From Allium sativum (taxonomy: Eukaryota; Streptophyta; Magnoliopsida; Asparagales; Amaryllidaceae): a stretch of 64,000 nucleotides of DNA. The notes under the pieces were generated by a model that did no database searches, was not told where the DNA came from, and worked only from the letters and a program-made list of their open reading frames with translations. The stretch lies in NCBI GenBank assembly GCA_030737875.1, contig CM060915.1:631224786-631288785 (forward strand), in the 5' to 3' direction. The position numbers and the translations under genes are program-made. Each line of letters starts with the position of its first letter. Within the stretch, counting starts at the first letter, position 1. Below, piece after piece: positions 1-12,600 of this stretch.

Positions 1-1131
1 GTTGCGGTTTCTCGAGTTAGAGAAGGGGGGTGCGTAGGAGAGAGAAGGGGAATCGAAGGGGAACGCGAGGCGTTGGGGAGGCGGAGGCACGGCCGCGGTG
101 GCGGTCCGGCGAACGGGAGGGAGGTGGGGGCAACGATCACGAGGGGCGACGAGGTTTTTTCTTCGATTTGGGGGAAAGTCTGAATAAGCACTGAATGGAA
201 GAGTGGGGGCTATTATGTAAATATATATTTATATATTATTATATTTGTCCTTAAAAATGTTGACTTATATTTAAAACTCCAATTCAAACCTAATGACTGT
301 TATCTCTGGCATATTATCCCCATTCCGAACACAATGGGATATATTTTGTAAGCCAATTTGGTTGTTACAATTGGTTTTTATCTAATTTAAAATATAAATC
401 CATATTATAGTCAATATTGATTTTAACGTACATTTCAATTTACTAGGGCCACATACGGACTCCAACAATTCTAGAAAATTTATTTCTAGCTTTGTATTGA
501 TGATACGGTCCTAACAAAACTAATTTCGTCAAATTCTGAGACCGTTTGAAAAATGGCCATTTTCTGGTCGATCCAAATTGACTGAAACTGTTAAAACACG
601 TTTTACTTCGCCAAGCTCACATATTGTTTTCTAAAATTACGAATTTTGAAATCTTGCAATAACTTGACATCTTGGATCCAACAAAAGTGGTTTCGTCGAA
701 AATAGTGGTCGTTTGCAAAATTTCCATTTTTAAGGGCCAAAATTCCATAGTGACTATTCTGAATTTTCAATTGGACATGACTTTTAATTCCTGCGATGAA
801 ATTTCAATTTTTTGGATTCATTGGAAAGACATCCTCAAATAGATTCAAATATTTTTGGTTTCGCCAAAAACCGGTTTATTTTGAATAATGTACATTCATT
901 TGAAATTTGAAATCGAATTTTCGAACAACCACGCCATTTCTAATTCCTTTTATAATTGAAAATAAATAATTATATTCAAATGTCGATCTATATAAATATA
1001 TACTTTCTATTTCTATTCAAAATAAATTTCTCGTCGTTATTATTTAAAATAATTCATTTTAAATATTCAAAATTCATTAAAATCGCCAAGATAAATTTTT
1101 TTTAATTGGCTCTGATTTCCGGGTTCTTACA
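1..1131 (-). mobile_element. A0: 5' part of a minus-strand gypsy-type LTR
   Basis: Read on the minus strand, this begins TGTAAGAACCCGG at 1131 and runs off the left window edge. It follows the first kilobase of the A1 and A3 LTRs in order: an AATTTAAAATTTTT-like start, a GCGTGGTTGTTCGAAA module, an 'AAACCACTTTTGTTGGA' module, an AT-rich TATA area near 215-245, and a GC-rich leader at 1-170. The right end is followed by CAGAT. The uninterrupted copy of the same target, at 27605 in the B1 3' LTR, reads straight through CAGATC, so this is an insertion into the B1 5' LTR. Whether it is a solo LTR or part of a full element cannot be told because the left side is outside the window. Confidence 0.8.
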
Positions 1132-2152
1132 CAGATCAATTTAATATCTAATATAAAAGCCATCCTTCACTTATAATATAAACCACATACTCCACATTAG
1201 TTTATCCAAGGCGTTCATCAGTATACTGAAGGGCAGTGCAGTTGTACAGTAATATTAGGGAAGAGAAGAGGGGAACCGGACTGTGTAGGGGACTGTCGCT
1301 GGCAACGAAGAGGTCGGCAAGGGTGGTGGCAATGGCGGTACACTGGAGAGAGAAGTGGAGCGAGCTGGAATGGTTAGGAGTAAGCACAGTGGGGTCGTAT
1401 TATTTTTGTTTTTGTGTACATAGATGGTGCATCACGGTGGAGCATTCCGTGAGTTCATGTATTACTGCAGTAGTTCAAAAACAAAATTGGAAGGGTTCGA
1501 AATTTATACTGAAGATGGGAAATGAAAGGATTGATAAATATGTGCTAACTAAAAGTGATAGGAAAATATGATTGCGAAGAATGGATGCATGGGGATGTGA
1601 GGAAGAAACCATATATGGGTAGGACAGCAACTGTTTGAGATAGGTGGAGTATTAACTATTTAAAATGGTAGATGGGAAGATATTTGTTTGGCCAACATTG
1701 TGTTTCTAACATTGAAAAAGGGGGACTGCTTGCAAATCATAATTCTTGGGTACGTGAGCTGGAGGGAACGAGGTGCAGAAGATTTTAATCAGCTGACGGT
1801 ATATAAACGCAATACATATTATAACTAATTTAATTAAGGTTACTAGGAAACTAACTTATTTATTTTTAACGTATAAACTAAGTCTAGTATAATTTTTGTT
1901 ATGTCACAAGAATTTAACGAAAACGAGATTTGCCGGAATCAGGGTGAAGAACACGACCGTATGGAACTGATTTGGACGGGAATGGAGACAACCGGGAATT
2001 CACTGTTTAATTTAACAGTAACCGAACCGCTACAATGATAAAACAAACAAACCAAGGTGAGTTTACTCACTCAGTTTTTACCCATTTATATTTTATATAA
2101 GTCGGGGTTTATTTTGTGTGCTACGGTTGATAACTGTTTGTTGGTTGCCGTT
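1132..2152 (+). repeat. B1 5' LTR, segment 1 (U3 and promoter)
   Basis: Collinear with 27605-28624 of the 3' LTR. It contains a TATA box (TATATAAAC at 1800-1808) after a GC-richer stretch, and a strong candidate splice donor, CCAAG|GTGAGT, at 2057. It ends with CCGTT (2148-2152), the left target-site copy made by the A1 insertion. The small ORFs here on both strands are not convincing genes. Confidence 0.85.
1800..1808 (+). promoter_or_regulatory. TATA box of the B1 5' LTR
   Basis: TATATAAAC preceded by GCTGACGG. The same string is present at 28257 in the other LTR of the element. It is a textbook plant TATA box and sits about 250 bases before a candidate splice donor at 2057. Confidence 0.5.
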
Positions 2153-3011
2153 TGTAACAAGCCAGAAAATCAAAACCAATTTAAAATTTTTACTTTGGAA
2201 ATTTTAATGGATTTTGAATATTTAAAATGATTTATTTTGAATAATAATGACTAAAAATTTATTTAAATCAAAGTTAAAACGAATAATTTTATTTTAATTA
2301 TAAAAGAAATTGAAAATGGCGCGGTAGTGTGAAAATTCGATTTCAAATTTCAAATGAAAGTACAAGATTCAAAATAAATCGGATTTTGTTGAAACCCAAA
2401 ATATTAGAATCTATTTGAAAATATCTTTCCAACGAATCCGAAAAATTGAAATTTCATAGCGGGAATAAAAAGTTATGTCCAGTTTAAAATTCAGAATAAT
2501 GGCTATGAAAATATAACCCTTAAAAATAGCCATTTTGCAAACGACCTCCGTTTTCAATGAAACCATTTTTGTTGGATCTGGGATGTCAAATTATTTCTAG
2601 ATTCCAAAATTCAAAATTTTTGGGATTAATATGTGATTGTGGCAAAAGAAAACGTGTTTGAATAGTTTCAGTCAATTTGGATCGACCAGAAAATAGCCAT
2701 TTTTCAAATGGTCTTCGAATTCGATTAAATTAGTTTTGTTAGGACCGTATCGTCAAAACATAGACAGATTTGTTTTTCTGGAATTTTTGGAGTCTGTATG
2801 TGTCCCCGGTAAATTAAAATGTGCGTTTGAATTTAAAATATACTGATTTGTATTTTAAATTTAACGGAAACTGATCGTAACAGTCGAAATGGCTTACGGA
2901 ACATATCCTATTGTGTTCAGAATCTGGGTAATTAGCTAGGGGTGACAGTCGGTGGGCTTGATTTCGAGTTCGTATTAAAAAGTTACTTTTTTGAAATGAA
3001 AAATAATAAAA

Positions 3012-3050
3012 TATTTATATATATAGTATATTATAGGGTTTAAACCCTAG
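3012..3050 (+). promoter_or_regulatory. A1 5' LTR core promoter: TATA run plus telo-box
   Basis: A TATTTATATATATAGTATA run (3012-3030) is followed 12 bases later by AAACCCTAG (3042-3050) and then a pyrimidine-rich, GC-rich leader. The arrangement matches plant housekeeping promoters, where a telo-box lies near the start site. It recurs at 10555-10590 and, on the minus strand, at 54909-54877. Confidence 0.5.
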
Positions 3051-6000
3051 CCTTCCACTCAGAAAATAAAAGCGCCTCCAAAATTTTAAAACCCCGTGCC
3101 CTAGCTCCCTCCCGCCGCCTGCGCTCACCCACCGTCGACGCCCCCTCGCGCCAGTCGCCGGAGATCCCCCTACCTCGCCGTCGCCACTCTCTTACGTCCC
3201 TCTCCTCTTCAATTCGACGTCCTCAAACCCCTTGAGCACCCAAAGCTACCGCAAACAGGAAGACCGCTGCCACCTGCTTTGCCTGCACCACCCTTCCCAG
3301 ATTGCCTCTGACACCCCTTGCCTCCGTGCTATCTCCACCCGCCCTCTAAAGAGAGAAAACCAGTAAGTTTTTTATTTAATTTAATTTGTTCATTTAATTT
3401 CTATAAAATTAGATTCAAAATCAGTGTTGTTTATAAATAATTTACAAATGATAGGATTTGATTTTTTAATTCTTAAATAGATTAGATTTTTTTTTAAAAA
3501 AATGTTGAATATATTAGATTTTTAAAGTTGAAAATCTTTGATTTTTAATCATATAAAGTTATAATTTTTATATATAAAAAGTTTTGATTTTTAAAACAAG
3601 GAAGAGATGATTTTTAAATATAAAAAGATTATTTTTTTATTAGGTAAAGATAGGATTTTTATTCATATGAAATACATGGTTTTAATTTTGATATAAAAAT
3701 AGGATTTTTAGATTGAAAGTGAACAAATAAAAAAATGATTTTTATGTTATAGAGATAATAAAAATATGATTTTTATGTTGCAAAGGCGAGGGGTAAAATG
3801 TGGTTTTTTGTTTGTTAACACGAGCGGTGAAAACGTGATTTTTAACGATGTTAAAAATAGGAACTATATATTATATGAATAACGATATATGATTTTTATA
3901 TATGAAGTGCTATTATAAAAATGTGATTTTTTTAAAAATAAACACATATTAAAAATGCGATTTTTACTATAAACAGCGGAGAAAGATCGCATTGGAATTT
4001 TGGGCAAATCCGAACCGTTCAGAAATAGAGAATGGAGGAGTGGATCCCAAAGGTGAAAACTCCTCACTATAATTTTCTTATACAGTTATTTATTTAATAA
4101 CTACATGTATGAATTGTTCCCCTTTGTCAATATACCATGGAAGACTTGTTTGATTGTTTGGCTTGGTTGATTAGAATATTTGGTTGAATTTGGTTGCTTG
4201 GGTGAAATGAATTGATTAGAATTGTTATATGTGTATGGCGCGAGCCAATATCAGGAGAGGGGTAGTGCTAGATATTACCCGATTTTGATATCGCGCCGTT
4301 ATGTCGCTAAAATTTTCTAAAATATGTTAGAACAACAAAAATATCAATTTTATAGATAAGTGAACTGAGTAGAATATTCATATATTGAATAAAATATTTT
4401 ATTGTTAAAAATATAATTTTTAACGTTGATATGAATAAAATAAATATTCATTTACAAATCGGAAAATTTGTTTATGAACACCCATTTTACTAATATGGAT
4501 TGGGATGATAAATTTTACACATCGCCCAACTGCACAAATAAAATTCATTATTTGTTGACTGAAACCCCATACGGGTGTTGGGATGATATTTGACGTATAC
4601 TAATCTTGACTGTTTAGTTGTATGTCAATCGATAGGTTGACAGACTGTTGTAAGCGTTAAATATTTATATTTAATGCTTATGCAGTGTAGAATGCACTCT
4701 GGATGATTGATGATTATTTATCACTGTTGTTGTATACCTGTGTTGTATGAAATCCATATAAGAACATTATATGGTAATTGACTGTGTCTGATTCCAGTTC
4801 AGAAAGAAGGAATATTTTAAAATAACGAATATTTTAAAGTAATGTATATTTTAAAATAATATTCAGTAAAGGATAAAAATATGATTTCGATGTCCGATTT
4901 GGGATGGACACGAATATATTTAAATACATAAAGTCGTGTTGACTAGATGTGCACCATTTTGACGCGAACGATATTTATATCGGTTTTATTCACATTTAAA
5001 ATGAATATCGAAAAGGAATTGATTTCAAAATCTAATGTTTTGAAAATGTTATCATTTATGTATTAATTATATGGAATATTCAATTTTGATTTGAAATTGA
5101 ATATGAAGTTGAAATCGTTTTGAAAATGAATTTAAAACGATTTATAAAATATGTTTTAAATGGAAATCGACGAAATATATATAATACATATATTATATAT
5201 ATTTAATGGCCTGAATAGAACGCGCCGTGCAGCGGCAGTTTGCGAATTTTGATCATTGATTTCGAACGGACATTACGGGAGATCCGACCGTCGGATTCTC
5301 CTAAAACCGGAACCGTTAGGTTCATATTGAAAAGAACTTTCTAACGAATATGAGAGATTTGAAATCTAACGGTTGGATCTGGAATTATGTCCAAATAAAA
5401 TTTGGAAAAGGTCGCTGTAAGTGCAGTTTGATGGCCGTTTATGGAAAGCGAGTGTACGGGCCTTGATAAAATTACAAAAAATATCAATAATTAAGGTAAA
5501 ATCATAAGAATTGATTTCGAAAGAATTAGGATGAAAAATTCCATATCTGAAAGGAAAAAAATATTTTTTTATCAAAATGAACTAGTTATGAACTAGTTAT
5601 GAACTAGAATTATAATCCAATATTTTTAAATAAATAAATTGGATTTGAAATGGTTTTAAAAATAACCAGAATTTCCAATATATGAATTAGAATGGATTTA
5701 AATCGAAATTATCTTCAAAATATTTCGATATTGGATTCCGTGATTATACGGGCTTTGTGGAGGAATTTGGAAGATATATATCGTTATTCAAATACGACGT
5801 TTGTTGAGCTTAGAATTTGATATTGAATATAAGCCGATATATTTTCTATTCAGAGCCTTGTATTTAATAACAAATGGGATTTTGGGTTTGTCGTGAACGG
5901 TGTCTTCACTAACACTGTTCTTATACCCAATGGAGTTAAGGAAGTTAGAAACTAACTAGAGGTTAGATAAGTTGAATGATTTCCTGGGTATTGATCTAAT

Positions 6001-7129
6001 GTTGGTTTCGGCCTTCGGGATTAATACTTAGAGAATTGTTCTCTTACTAATTTACGGTTAGAGACTGATGGAATGGTGTCTTCATTAACACTGTTCTGAA
6101 ACCCCATGTGAAAAGAATAAGTCTTTTAATTAAGATTTAAAGAAGAATTACCAATCAATGAACATTTAATTCGAATTGAAATGGAATGTAAATCGGGTTT
6201 ATTGTGAACTGTGTTTTAACGACATTCGTTCTTTAACCCGATTTGCAGTGAAATGTGATTTGGAATTTATAAATCTTTGTAAGATTTAATGGAATTTCCG
6301 GAGTAAAGTTTTTGAGTTTAATAAAATAAATTGGAATGGAATGGGATTCGATTTGATAATAATCGAAATGAACTTCTGTGAAGGAGGACTGTTACTATAT
6401 ATGGAATTTAAGAGGCTTTGCCGTTATTCCATTTATATCATCGGTTGGATATGGAAGTTCACATCTATTATATATATTGATCGGTATTCCGTGAAGATTC
6501 CATTGTTAATGAAATGTGATTTTGGGTTTACCGTGAGCAGTGTTTTAAATGACATTTGTTATTTAACCCAATTAAAGATAAGATTAATTTCTTAACTTGG
6601 AATAATCATTAAGTAATGATTTTTGAGATTAAATCTGAATTGGAGTTTTAATGAATCTTTAATTAGATTGGAATGGGAATGTGAGAATTTAAATTATCAA
6701 ATTCGAGAAATGATCGAAAATGGAGTACCACCAGTTTTACTCCAGGCGTTAGTTAAATCTTTAATTAGATTTTAATGTGAAATGGTAATTAACTGATAAC
6801 ACCGTGGTATTAGGTATAAAGTATTACCAGTTTTACTTCATGGGATGAATAGGTTGGGATTGGGAAATTTGACAAATGATTACTTCGGTAAGGTTCGCTA
6901 ATCACGACTAGTTGGATAAACCATAATTTGGTTTGAATTGAAATCCAAAAGAAGATTTAAGAATAAATTTAAAGAATTTATCTTTGATAAAATTAATGGG
7001 AACCTTTCCCAAAGTATAAGAATATTTGAATAAAGGAATATTCTGGATTGGAATGAGGCGTATGTTGTGTTTTTATAGTACTTGTTTATAATGTACTCGA
7101 GTTATTCAGAAAGACCGGGTTTATCCCAT

Positions 7130-7970
7130 TCTGAATAACTGAATCGGCGATGAGTCAACGATGAAGACAGTGGTTAAAGACCGGAGGTCTTTACATCGTT
7201 TGGATGATTACTGACGTCTTGATTGGGTTGTACACCCAAGACAAGGTAATTACTGGTGATCGTCCAGATGTACTTGGAGACCGGCGGATATGCGAGGGCC
7301 TCTCTCCTGTATTGGACATACGGGACGAGGAATAAGGTGCCTCCGGTTTCGTTCAGACCCAGAACGAACTTGTAAATGGATGCGTGTCTGACATCTAATT
7401 TCGTTCTGTGTGATTGATAGACATCGGTTGCATAGCGTGAATAGCCTGTGTGGCATGCTGAGATGCAAATGATCAAGGCTTCGGTTGAAAAGCAGAGTTT
7501 TGTGGTTGATGATCAAAGCACGGCTTTAATATAGTATAGCTTTGTGTAGCGTTAATTCGCCAGCCTCGCACCTCGGTGTGAACCAGAAACGGGAGAGGAC
7601 CTCATGGAGGGCATGCATTTCCTTCTAGCTAGGAGTGGTGTCAGCGTTTTGCAAGCCCTGACGTTTTACTTATGTGGATGATGGATAGCGAGGCGCCTCG
7701 GTTATTTCGGTCTCTGTGAAGCCGATGGATGGTCTTTATACAGACCAGATTTATGCCCCATAGTGCGGGGAAATGCAGTGTTCAGGCATTTTAATCCACT
7801 CCATGTGGACCGGCCCTGACGATCCAAGGTGCAGTTGTGGCTGTTCATAAGGCTCGGGCTAGATAGTCTCGAAGCAGTAAGGACGATCATAGATGGAAAT
7901 CCAACTTCCAATACGACATTTTGCGGTTTTGAATGTAGAGCCTAGTATGGCGACATAGTGGGATGAGGCA
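7130..7970 (+). other. Conserved LTR core in A1 (5' copy)
   Basis: A GC-richer stretch that can be followed in the 3' LTR (14690-15500), A3 (61130-62010) and A2 (minus, 50130-49200), and partly in B1 and B2, while flanking LTR sequence has diverged heavily. It contains the hairpin TAAAGACC/GGTCTTTA (7175-7193), the hairpin TTCGTTC/GAACGAA with loop AGACCCA (7348-7368), and the palindrome GAGGCGCCTC near 7690. Antisense ORFs here are broken in other copies. Confidence 0.75.
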
Positions 7971-8656
7971 CTCATGCAGTCTATGATTGATACATTTATA
8001 TTTGAAGTTGATTTCTTCACTTATAATAATAATAAAAGATGAAATTTCACGTACCAAGCATTTTTGGCTATTACAAGGTAAAAACTCTATCCTCCGGCTT
8101 GCGTTGTATTGTGTGATTGGACCTGAGTCTTATAATAGCTTCATTGTTCTTTATTTAGCATTGCGTTGTTTGTTTTATGCACTGGTATTCTTAGGAGGAA
8201 ACCCGTTCCGTGTTATATGGCGTGGTCCCTTGATTTACCTAACTTTAAAATCAAATTAATAACTGTTTTAATTCTCACACCAGTCACATGACCGACCTGG
8301 AGTTTATTGTTTTAACCTAAACTCTGGGTGCCCCTATTTCCACACGGGCAGCTAGTAGTTTTGGTTTTGTAGAGTTATATTCACAGGATCCTGGTTTACA
8401 GCTGGAATGATATCTGGAAAGCTTTGTATCCGTATATTCTTTTCAGTTGTGTTTTGTATTATTTTCCGCTGCATTGTAACTTGTAAATCTCTGATATTTA
8501 GTAAATGTGTAATATTTATTCATACTCTGTATATTCTTGTATTCTGATGAAATTGTTGTAATAAGCAATGAAATGTTCTTCTGTTTGTGTTCTAAGTTGT
8601 TGTGTTCTCAAAGCAATCTGGGCTTTCCTTCACGGGAAAGTTCGGGTCGTCTCATT

Positions 8657-8670
8657 TGGTATCAGAGCTT
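8657..8670 (+). promoter_or_regulatory. Primer-binding site (initiator tRNA-Met) of A1
   Basis: TGGTATCAGAGCTT starts two bases after the LTR end. TGGTATCAGAGC is complementary to the 3' end of plant initiator tRNA-Met and is the usual minus-strand primer site in this retrotransposon group. Confidence 0.9.
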
Positions 8671-8728
8671 TGGTTTACAGAGCTCGAGAACAAGGCACGT
8701 TAGAACCAAACGAAAGAATTCATCAGAG

Positions 8729-8795
8729 ATTGGATTAGTAATATCCAATAAGAATGACTCGTTAGAGATGGGATCAGTAGTATCCTAGAACGAGT
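8729..8795 (+). other. Two post-PBS stem-loops in A1
   Basis: Hairpin 1 pairs ATTGGAT (8729-8735) with ATCCAAT (8743-8749) around the 7-nt loop TAGTAAT. Hairpin 2 has outer stem ACTCGTT/AACGAGT (8757-8763, 8789-8795) and inner stem TGGGAT/ATCCTA (8769-8774, 8782-8787) around the loop CAGTAGT. Hairpin 2 has counterparts at the same place in A3, B1 and B2, and hairpin 1 in A3 and B1, with compensating changes. A packaging or dimerisation role is an inference. Confidence 0.7.
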
Positions 8796-9664
8796 GTGAG
8801 GAGTGTTGTTTTTAAAAATAAAAATGAAAACAAATTTTGTTTTGAAAAATTAAATTCAATTATTTGTATTCGTATGTTTATTTTATTTTGAATTTGGACA
8901 ATCAAGTATATAGAGATTTTAATATACATCTGATCCACGTGTATTTGAAGCCTCAAATATAATCGACAGATATAGAATCACACTCCAATCGCCCAGAGAC
9001 AATCCTGATGATTACTATAGTATCGTCAGTATTTGTGTTCGAGTTTCGTAAGTGAAATTTTTTATATATTTCCATTAGACTAGTGTGAGAACCAAAACTT
9101 ACATAGGAGTATTTGTTGTGATTTGGCATCAAAAACATGATTTTCTGTATATGTATCAAAATTATGAATTTGAAATGTTAGTTCACTAATTCATTGATGG
9201 TCGTGTTGTGTGATTATTCATTTAAAACATTATGTGAATGTAGGGTAAATTTAGCTAGATTGTATCAAATGTTGAATTGAACTCGAAATTGTTTGAGAAT
9301 TGCATACATGTACATGCATATATATCGAACAGGTCATAGCAAGGAGGCTGGAGAAGAGGAATAAAATTGTATTCCCGGCAAATAGGTACATGTTTACTAA
9401 TTTATTGGGTTTGGATGATTTTATGAGTCGACTGGCTAGTCGCTTGGCTTTTTCTTTTTCTTTTTGAGATGAGAGGGTCTGTGTGGCGGTTGGGGATTTT
9501 CCCGGTGCTCCCATACAAAGGATGTTTTGGTGAAATTTTTTGAAAATTTAGGGTGTTAGCCGAATTTTTGAAAAATTTGAAAATTCTTAGAAACTGAAAA
9601 GTTGAAGAATGAACGCCAGAATAAAAGTAGAGTTGATTTGTTAAACAACTTTCAGCTTCGTTCC

Positions 9665-9699
9665 TTTTCGAGGACGAAAAGATTTTAAGTGAGGGAGAT
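9665..9699 (+). promoter_or_regulatory. Polypurine tract of A1 with adjacent hairpin
   Basis: TTTTCG-AGGA-CGAAAA (9665-9680) can fold with a 4-base loop. It is followed by AAGTGAGGGAGAT, which abuts the 3' LTR start at 9700. The purine tract primes plus-strand DNA synthesis. Confidence 0.85.
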
Positions 9700-12600
9700 T
9701 GTAACAATCCGTAAAATCAGAACCAATTTAAAATTTTTATTTTGGCAATTCTAATGGATTTTGAATATTTAAAATGATTTATTTTGAATAATAATGACTA
9801 AAAATTTGTTTAAATCGAAGTTAAAACGAATAATTTTATTTTAATTATAAAAGGAATTGAAAATGGCGCGGTAGTTTGAAAATTATATTTCAAATTTCAA
9901 ATGAATGAACTGGATTCAAAATAAACCGGATTTTGGTGAAACCAAAAATATTAGAATCTATATGAAAACATCTTTCCAACGAATCCGAAAAATTGAAATT
10001 TCATAGCGGGAATAAAAAGTTATATCTAGTTTAAAATTCAAAATAGTTGCTATGAAAATATAGCCCTTAAAAATAGCCATTTTGCAAACGACCTCCGTTT
10101 TTGACGAAACCACTTTTGTTGGAATCGGGATGTCAAATTATTGCTAGATTCCAAAATTCAAAATTTTTGGGATTAATATGTGAGCGTGGCAAAAGAAAAT
10201 GCGTTTGAACAGTTTCAATCAATTTGGATCGACCAGAATGGCCATTTTTCAAACGGTCTTCAAATTTGATGAAATTAGTTTTATTAGGACCGTATCGTCA
10301 AAACATAGCCATATTTGTTTTTCTAGAATTTTTGGAGTTGGTATGTGGCCCCGGTAAATTAAAATGTGCGTTGAATTTAAAATATACTGATTTGTATTTT
10401 AAATTTAATGGAAATTGATCATAACAGTCGAATTGGCTACGGAACATATCCTATTGTGTTCGGAATGTTGGTAATTAGCTAAGGGGACAGTCGGTGGGCT
10501 TGATTTCGAGTTAGAATTAAAAAGTTTTTTGAAATTAAAAATAATAAGATATTTACATATATATAGTATATTATTGGGTTTAAACCCTAGCCTTCCACTC
10601 AGAAAATAAAAGCACCCCCAAAATTTTAAAATCCCGTGCCCTAGCTCCCTTTCGCCGCCTGCGCTCACCCACCGTCAACGCCCCCTCGCGCCAGTCGCCG
10701 GAGATCCCCCCTACCTCGTCGTCGCCACTCTCTTCCGTCTCTCTCCTCTTCAATTCGACGTCCTCAAACCCCCTGAGCACCCAAAGCCGACGCAACCAGG
10801 AAGACCGCCGCCACCTGCTTTGCCTACGCCGCCCTTCCCAAATCGCCTCAGACACCCTTTGCTTCCGTGCCATCTCCACCCCCCTCTGAAGAGAGAAAAC
10901 CAGTAAGTTTTCTAATAATTTAATTTGTTCATTTAACTTCTATAGAATTAGATTCAAAATCAGTTTTGTTTTTAAATAATTTACAAATGATAAGATTTGA
11001 TTTTTAATTCTTAAATAGATTAGATTTTGTAAAAAAGATTTTTAAAGTTGAAAAGCTTTGATTTTTATTTTTGAAAAGCTTTGATTTTTAATCATATAAA
11101 GTTACAATTTTTATATATAAAAAGTTTTGATTTTTAAAACAACAAAGATATGATTTTTAAATATAAAAAGATTAGTTTTTTTATTAGGTAAAGATAGGAT
11201 TTTATTCATATGAAAGACATGGTTTTAATTTTGATATAAAAATATGATTTTTAGATTGAAAGCGAACAAATAAAAATATGATTTTTATATTATAGAAATA
11301 ATAAAAATATGGTACTTATATTATAGAGATAATAAAAATATGATTTTTATATTATAAAGATAATAAAAATATAATTTTTATGTTGCAAAGGTGAGGGGTA
11401 AAATGTGATTTTTTGTTCGTTAACACGAGCGGTGAAAACGTGATTTTTAACGATGTTAAAAATAGGAACTATATATTATATGAATAACGATATATGATTT
11501 TTATATATGAAGTGCTATTATAAAAATGTGATTTTTTAAAATAAATACATATTAAAAATGCAATTTTTACTATGAATAACGGAGAAAGATCGCATTGGAA
11601 TTTTGGGCAAACCCGAACCGTTCAGAAATAGAGAATGGAGTGGATCCCAAAGGTGCGAACTCCTCACTATAATTTTCTTATACAGTTATTTATTTTATAA
11701 CTGCATGTATGAACTGTTCCCCGACGTCCAAAGACCATGGACGACTTGTTTGATTGTTTGGTTTGGTTGATTAAAATATTTGGTTGAATTTGGTTGTTTC
11801 GGTGAAATGAATTAATTAGAATTGTTATGTGTGTATGGCGCGAGCCAATATCAGAAGAGGGGTAATGCCAGACATTACCCGATTTTGATATCGCTCCGTT
11901 ATGCCGCCAAAATTTTCTAAAATATGTTAGAACAGTAAAAATATCAATTTTATCATATAAATGAACTGAATAGAATATTCATATGTTGAATAAAATATTT
12001 TATTTAAAAATATAATTTTTAACGTTGATATGAATAAAATAAATATTCATTTACAAGTCAAATGATTTGTTTATGAACACCCATTTTAATAATATGGATT
12101 GGGGCAATAAATTTTACATATCGCCCAACTGTACAAATAAAATTCATTATTTGTTGATTGAAACCCCATACGGGTGTTGGGATGATATTTGACGTACGCT
12201 AATCCCAACTGTTTAGTTGTATGTCAATCGATAGGTTGACAGACTGTTGTAAGCGTTAAATATTTATATTTAATGCTTATGCAGTGTAGAATGCACTTTG
12301 GATGATGGATGATTATTTATCACTGTTGTTGTGTACCCTTGTTGTATGAAATCCATATAACAACATTATATGGTAATTGACTGTGTCTGATTCCAGTTCA
12401 GAAAGAATGAATATTTTAAAATAATTAATATTTTAAAATAATATTCAGTAAAGGATCAAAATATGATTTTGATGTCTGATTTGGGATGGGCACGAATATA
12501 TTTAAATACATAAACTCGTGTTGATTAGATGTGCGCCATTTTGACGCGAATGATATTTATATCGATTTTATTCACATTTAAAATGAATATCGAAAAGGAA

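Larger units (their letters stand above)
2153..8654 (+). repeat. A1 5' LTR (6.5 kb)
   Basis: In order: duplicated U3 modules (2320-2810); TATA region 3012-3030; telo-box AAACCCTAG at 3042; GC-rich leader 3051-3362; AT-rich tandem block 3365-3970; a repeated 'GATCCGACCGTCGGATTC' module at 5280-5400; long AT-rich stretches; a conserved GC-richer core 7130-7970 with hairpins; and a 3' end terminating GGGTCGTCTCA. No ORF is conserved in the partner LTR. A 14-base piece present in the 3' LTR near 15432 and in A3 is missing near 7885, so that deletion is private to this copy. Confidence 0.95.
8655..9699 (+). other. A1 interior: non-coding, PBS to PPT
   Basis: Contains the PBS (8657-8670), two adjacent stem-loops (8729-8749 and 8757-8795), AT-rich sequence with no gag or pol similarity, and at the end a TTTTCG/CGAAAA hairpin (9665-9680) followed by the PPT. 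Only cis-acting ends seem to have been kept. The minus-strand ORFs at 9251-9707 are short and unsupported. Confidence 0.85.

Noticed and set aside
1236..1571. 111-codon ORF in the B1 5' LTR and its 86-codon counterpart at 27709-27969 as a gene.
   Set aside because: The lengths differ because of a frame change, there is no recognisable domain, and the region is an LTR promoter. I list only the possibility of captured DNA as a finding.
3042..3050. Interstitial telomeric repeat (AAACCCTA).
   Set aside because: Only one copy at each site, always beside a TATA box; a promoter telo-box is the better reading.
7174..7516. Antisense ORFs of 88-100 codons in the A1 core that look shared with the B2 antisense ORF (FVLGLNET...).
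   Set aside because: The likeness comes from the conserved hairpin DNA. The frame is broken in the A1 3' LTR and in A3, so protein coding is not supported.
8657..8670. tRNA gene fragment matching tRNA-Met.
   Set aside because: It is the 12-14 base primer-binding site adjacent to an LTR end, without tRNA arms.
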